Source of the DNA: Xanthobacteraceae bacterium
Lineage (GTDB): Bacteria; Pseudomonadota; Alphaproteobacteria; Rhizobiales; Xanthobacteraceae
Assembly: GCA_019745775.1 (NCBI GenBank)
Contig: JAIESR010000019.1
Location: 119,708-183,707 of the forward strand
Length of the DNA stretch: 64,000 bases
Reading direction: 5' to 3'
This document shows, piece after piece, positions 60,842-64,000 of this stretch; position 1 is the stretch's first letter, and each line of letters starts with the position of its first letter. The notes below the pieces were generated by a model that was not told the origin of the DNA, ran no database searches, and saw nothing but the letters and a program-made list of their open reading frames with translations. The position numbers were made by a program, and so were the translations under genes.

Positions 60842-62824
60842 TCAGCGCGTCGTCGACGAGGTCTGCGCCACGCGGGCCGGGCCGGCGCGGGAGATCATGT
60901 TGTCGAGACGCTCGCGCTCCTTCTCGAAGCTTGCGAGCGTCCCGCCTTCGAGCACGCGGCCGCGCGGCAGGCGGAATTTCATCGGATCGACATGGCGGCC
61001 GTTGACGATGATCTCGTAGTGCAGGTGGGCGCCAGTCGAGAGGCCGGTCGAGCCGACATAGCCGATGATCTGGCCCTGCCGGACGCGCTTGCCTTCCTCC
61101 ATGTTGCGGGCGAAGGCCGACATGTGGCCGTAGGCGGTCTGGTAGCCGTTGGCGTGGCGGATGCGGATGTAGCGGCCATAGCCACCTTCCCAGCCCATCT
61201 TCTCGATCGTGCCGTTGCCTGACGCGTAGATCGGCGTGCCCATCGGGGCTGCCCAGTCCACGCCGGTATGTGCCCGGTATTGCCGCAGCAGCGGATGATT
61301 CCGCATGCCGAAACCGGAGCGCATGATGCCGTCGGCGAGCGGCTTGCGGACCAGGAACTTCTTCGCGCTCTTGCCAGTGTCGTCGTAGAAGTCGACGAGG
61401 CCGTCGTCGGCCGACTGGAAGCGGTAGTAGCGGCGGGTCTCGCCGCCGGTCGTGAGCGAGGCGATCAGCACCTCGCCCTTGCTGTCGGCGCTGTTTTCGT
61501 CTTCGGCGAACAGCACCTCGAACGAGTCACCCGGCTGCACGCGGCGCTGGAAGTCGACGTCGTACGAATAGATGCGGATCAGGTCTTCGATGAGAGGACG
61601 CGGCACCTGGTTGCGAAGCGCGGTCTCGTAGATCGATTGGTAGAGCCGCACGCCCCGGCCGTCGTCGTCCTCTTCCTCTTGCTGCTGCTGGCGCGAGCGC
61701 GCCACTTCGGTTTCGAGGTTGCGGATGTCGACTTGCACATAGCGGCCGAGATCGGACCAGGCGACCATCGCTTCGATGGCGGTGTCGTTCGCGATCACCA
61801 CGCGGATCGGCTGCACCAGTTTCGGATCGTCGGTCGGCGCCAGGAGGACGCGCAGCTTGTGGTTCTCGCGTACGCCGCCGTCGCGTCCGCGCGCGCCAAG
61901 CGCCGCGATGATGGCTTTGATGTCGTCGGGCCGCGCGCCGAGGTCGCGCAGCACGCTGCCAACGGTCTCGCCCTTGCGGATGGCGACGGTGCGCTCGTTC
62001 CAGGCAGTGCCGCCGGTGGTTTCCTTCTGGGTCTTCGGCAGCAGCGTCACGTTTTCCGGGGCAATGCGGGCTTCGAAGCCGGCATACGGATCGCTGATCC
62101 CTTCGGCGGCATAGGCGAGGCGGGTGCCGCGCGGCATTTCCGGCGTGAACTGCGGCGGCGGCGTGGCGCCGGTCCAGTTGGCAGCCTCGCGCACGCGGCC
62201 GAGCACATCGTCGATCGAGAGCACCGCCGCGATCTTGGCTTTCGGCAGCACGGTGCCGAGATCGGCGGTGACGAAGGAAACCTCGGCATCGACCTCCGGC
62301 GCGTCATCGGTCGTGGTCGCGCCGGGCGTGGTCTCGGCTGCCTGCATCCGCAGCGGATTGAACGGGGGGATGTTGGCAGAGAGCTCGGATGTCGACAGCG
62401 CGAGGTTGCTCGCGACGCGCACGAACGCGCGTACGCGCACGATCTCGCGGTTGCCGACGCGGCTGGTCTGGGTGTCGCGGATGACGCGGCGCTGGGCGTT
62501 GGATTCGGTGACCGGCGGCAGGCGGTCGGACTTGCGGGCGGTAGTGGCGCGGTCGCTCGAGCCGCGCAGTGCGAGCTGCACGCGCTCGGGTACCGTGGCG
62601 AAATTGCTCTGGCCGTCGAGCGACGCGAAAACGGCGCCGCCCATAAGAGCTGCGCCGCAGAGGCCGGTCAGGATAGTCCCGCTGAACCACTGCACGGAAA
62701 CGCGACGGCGATCGATGAGATTGGAGGTTTCCCCGTCAACCGACAACGGCGGCTCGTGGCCGAGGTCGATATAATCGGCCTCGCCACCCGTCCGGTATGC
62801 ACCGCGCCGTTTGCCGTGATCCAA
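60842..62824 (-). CDS. M23 family peptidoglycan DD-metalloendopeptidase
   Basis: A ~660-residue protein. A cytoplasmic N-terminus of ~55 residues leads to one helix (SGTILTGLCGAALMGGAVFA), then a long periplasmic region with an OapA/LysM-like part (VAIRKGETVGSVLRDLGARP). The C-terminal LytM domain has its zinc site in HTGVDWAAPMGTPIYASGNG and GAHLHYEII. The GAHLHYE and HTGxD motifs are intact, so it should be an active cross-link hydrolase. The TTG at 62824 was chosen because GGAGGGG lies 6 nt upstream; GTGs at 62839 and 62845 are alternatives. Confidence 0.9.
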   Translation of the reverse strand: MDHGKRRGAYRTGGEADYIDLGHEPPLSVDGETSNLIDRRRVSVQWFSGTILTGLCGAALMGGAVFASLDGQSNFATVPERVQLALRGSSDRATTARKSDRLPPVTESNAQRRVIRDTQTSRVGNREIVRVRAFVRVASNLALSTSELSANIPPFNPLRMQAAETTPGATTTDDAPEVDAEVSFVTADLGTVLPKAKIAAVLSIDDVLGRVREAANWTGATPPPQFTPEMPRGTRLAYAAEGISDPYAGFEARIAPENVTLLPKTQKETTGGTAWNERTVAIRKGETVGSVLRDLGARPDDIKAIIAALGARGRDGGVRENHKLRVLLAPTDDPKLVQPIRVVIANDTAIEAMVAWSDLGRYVQVDIRNLETEVARSRQQQQEEEDDDGRGVRLYQSIYETALRNQVPRPLIEDLIRIYSYDVDFQRRVQPGDSFEVLFAEDENSADSKGEVLIASLTTGGETRRYYRFQSADDGLVDFYDDTGKSAKKFLVRKPLADGIMRSGFGMRNHPLLRQYRAHTGVDWAAPMGTPIYASGNGTIEKMGWEGGYGRYIRIRHANGYQTAYGHMSAFARNMEEGKRVRQGQIIGYVGSTGLSTGAHLHYEIIVNGRHVDPMKFRLPRGRVLEGGTLASFEKERERLDNMISRAGPARVAQTSSTTR

Positions 62825-63283
62825 AACTGACCCCTCCACTCGCACCAGCGGGTGGTTTCCCTCAGACAGACTTGGAGTGCCAAAAACGCGGCCGACAACT
62901 GGCCTTAAGCCCCGAACTGATCATGCCCCAAATTCGCTAAGCCCCGAATTCACCGGGCTTCGAATTAATGGGCACGATGCCTCAGGTTCGAGCGATCCGT
63001 CAACGGACCGGGCCCCTGTCGTCCTCGCTATGCCGGGAAGCACCTTGCGGTCGCTGCGTACACGACCCTGGTGCCGAATCCCCCGACCTGACACCTCCCG
63101 CCGAACCAAAGTAGGTTCGAGGAATGTGGCTCTAGTGCGGCCAGTTGGGCCACCTGCCGAGGTCATACCCCAGCCGGTTGTGGCATCTTGCGGTGGCGTT
63201 TCGCGATGCCTACATCGCAAGCGTGGCTGCGCAATAAGCACCTGGCTGCGTCGCGAAAATCGGCGAATTTGTTGGCTAAGGTG
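62825..63283. other. Intergenic region upstream of the rRNA promoter
   Basis: No gene was recognised between the leftward M23 peptidase and the rRNA promoter. It contains a direct repeat TAAGCCCCGAA around 62906 and 62939, and a small hairpin AAGCCC/GGGCTT. It presumably contains the peptidase promoter on the minus strand and any activator (UP or Fis-like) sites of the rrn operon. Confidence 0.4.
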
Positions 63284-63313
63284 TTGACACTTGCGGGTCA
63301 CCCCGACTATATA
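63284..63313 (+). promoter_or_regulatory. rRNA operon promoter
   Basis: TTGACA (63284-63289), an 18-nt spacer and TATATA (63308-63313) form a strong sigma-70 promoter. The -10 is followed by a GC-rich discriminator (CCGGGCC), the sign of stringent (ppGpp) control. It lies ~414 bp before the 16S start. Confidence 0.85.
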
Positions 63314-63428
63314 CCGGGCCATACGGCGCGCCGTCCGCTTACACGGTGCGACTGCGCGCCTGCGAAGCTCCTCATTGATGAGCATTATCAAGGCTTCCGA
63401 CCTTGGTCGGGAGCTTGAGGCTTCGACG

Positions 63429-63482
63429 GCTTTCCGGCCCACCGGAAAGCGGGATCACCACGGTCCCGGGCTGTTTGACAGG
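63429..63482 (+). promoter_or_regulatory. rRNA leader hairpin and boxA-like antitermination site
   Basis: A hairpin GCTTTCCG/CGGAAAGC (63429-63450) lies ahead of CTGTTTGACAGG (63471-63482), which resembles the boxA that recruits NusB/NusE and is followed by the purine-rich GAATAGGAAGAAAGAGAAACG usual in alphaproteobacterial rrn leaders. It fits rRNA antitermination. Confidence 0.6.
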
Positions 63483-63726
63483 TGAATAGGAAGAAAGAGA
63501 AACGTGGACGGCGGAGTCCCTGCGCGCCGCGTCCTCGGTCGAGGAGCAATCTTCGGACGAGATGCGGTGGACGAGACTTCGGCGGTACACGTTTCAGGTC
63601 AACACCATATTGTCCGTGCAAGCGGCAGGCAGGTGCGTGAGCAATCACGCGCAAGCTTGAGCGCGCACGAACGAGAGGTGGGACCTCGTCAAACGTGAAG
63701 TGACCAGCCGAGATCAGTTCTCATCC

Positions 63727-64000
63727 AACTTGAGAGTTTGATCCTGGCTCAGAGCGAACGCTGGCGGCAGGCCTAACACATGCAAGTCGAGCGGCCGTAG
63801 CAATACGGCAGCGGCAGACGGGAGAGTAACACGTGGGAACGTGCCCATCAGTTCGGAACAACCCAGGGAAACTTGGGCTAATACCGGATACGCCCTTACG
63901 GGGAAAGATTTATCGCTGATGGAGCGGCCCGCGTCTGATTAGCTTGTTGGTGAGGTAACGGCTCACCAAGGCGACGATCAGTAGCTGGTCTGAGAGGATG
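63727..64000 (+). rRNA. 16S ribosomal RNA (5' part, truncated by window end)
   Basis: The start has AACTTGAGAGTTTGATCCTG, the universal 16S 5' sequence, followed by GAACGCTGGCGGCAGGCCTA and ACACATGCAAGTCGAGC. The region with AACAACCCAGGGAAACTTGG and TACCGGATACGCCC is typical of Hyphomicrobiales. About 274 nt are present; the 23S and 5S genes and any spacer tRNAs are outside the window. The mature 5' end is approximate. Confidence 0.97.

Noticed and set aside
1..64000. CRISPR array, insertion sequences or phage genes
   Set aside because: No regularly spaced short direct repeats, transposase, integrase or phage structural genes were seen. The only long direct repeat is the chemoreceptor coding block.

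Overview
The window is about 64 kb of GC-rich chromosomal DNA from an alphaproteobacterium, most likely order Hyphomicrobiales (Rhizobiales) near Bradyrhizobiaceae/Xanthobacteraceae. The evidence is the start of an rrn operon whose 16S 5' end is of alphaproteobacterial type, plus lineage-typical genes: CpdR beside a TIGR02302 protein and ftsEX, tlpA divergent from argH and followed by lysA, an (S)-methylsuccinyl-CoA dehydrogenase-like protein, a YjfB-like small protein, and Rhizobiales-style intergenic palindromes. Almost everything looks like vertically inherited core genome. I see no prophage, insertion sequence, CRISPR array or conjugative element.

Layout. 1-6.8 kb is a polysaccharide locus: an O-antigen ligase-like protein cut by the window edge, two overlapping family-4 glycosyltransferases, a divergent Wzx-like flippase and a GumC/Wzz-like co-polymerase. 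6.8-7.5 kb is a structured gene-free stretch and a tRNA-Leu(CAA) with its promoter. 7.6-15 kb holds DsbB, an HNH nuclease, a leftward run (DapA-like aldolase, 3-hydroxyanthranilate dioxygenase, AlkA-like glycosylase, MBL hydrolase, esterase), GluQ and a soluble hybrid histidine kinase. 15-20.6 kb has two small membrane-protein genes and two tandem chemoreceptor genes whose C-terminal 1,116 bp appear identical. 20.7-30.2 kb is acyl-CoA and electron-transfer metabolism: Mcd, a PduO-type cobalamin adenosyltransferase, a rhomboid protease, EtfBA and 3-hydroxybutyryl-CoA dehydrogenase, interrupted by a leftward amidohydrolase/epimerase/YbjN group.

30.3-34.2 kb carries a leftward ArsR-SRPBCC-DUF899-DUF1428-VOC operon with a GST, and two small rightward genes, the second YjfB-like. 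34.2-38.8 kb is tlpA, argH, an LptM-like lipoprotein, lysA and a TacAT-like toxin-antitoxin pair with a perfect operator palindrome. 39-46.5 kb is the envelope and cell-cycle block: TIGR02302 protein, CpdR, MJ0042 zinc-ribbon protein, FtsE, FtsX, YdcF and PlsC. 46.5-55.7 kb holds ChaC, a DUF2125 protein, a glutaminyl cyclase, Gmd, a leftward tyrosine/phenylalanine module (chorismate mutase, HisC, TyrC) and metX-metW. 55.9-62.8 kb has a MOSC protein, ClpB, a Bug-type solute-binding protein and an M23 peptidase. The window closes with the rRNA promoter, an antitermination-type leader and the first ~270 nt of 16S rRNA.

The most unusual observations are the apparently homogenised chemoreceptor pair, the 121-nt ArsR/SRPBCC overlap with an operator-like palindrome around the arsR start codon, the TacAT operator, and the dioxygenase/aldolase run of unknown pathway. 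I do not see a clearly new defence or mobile system.
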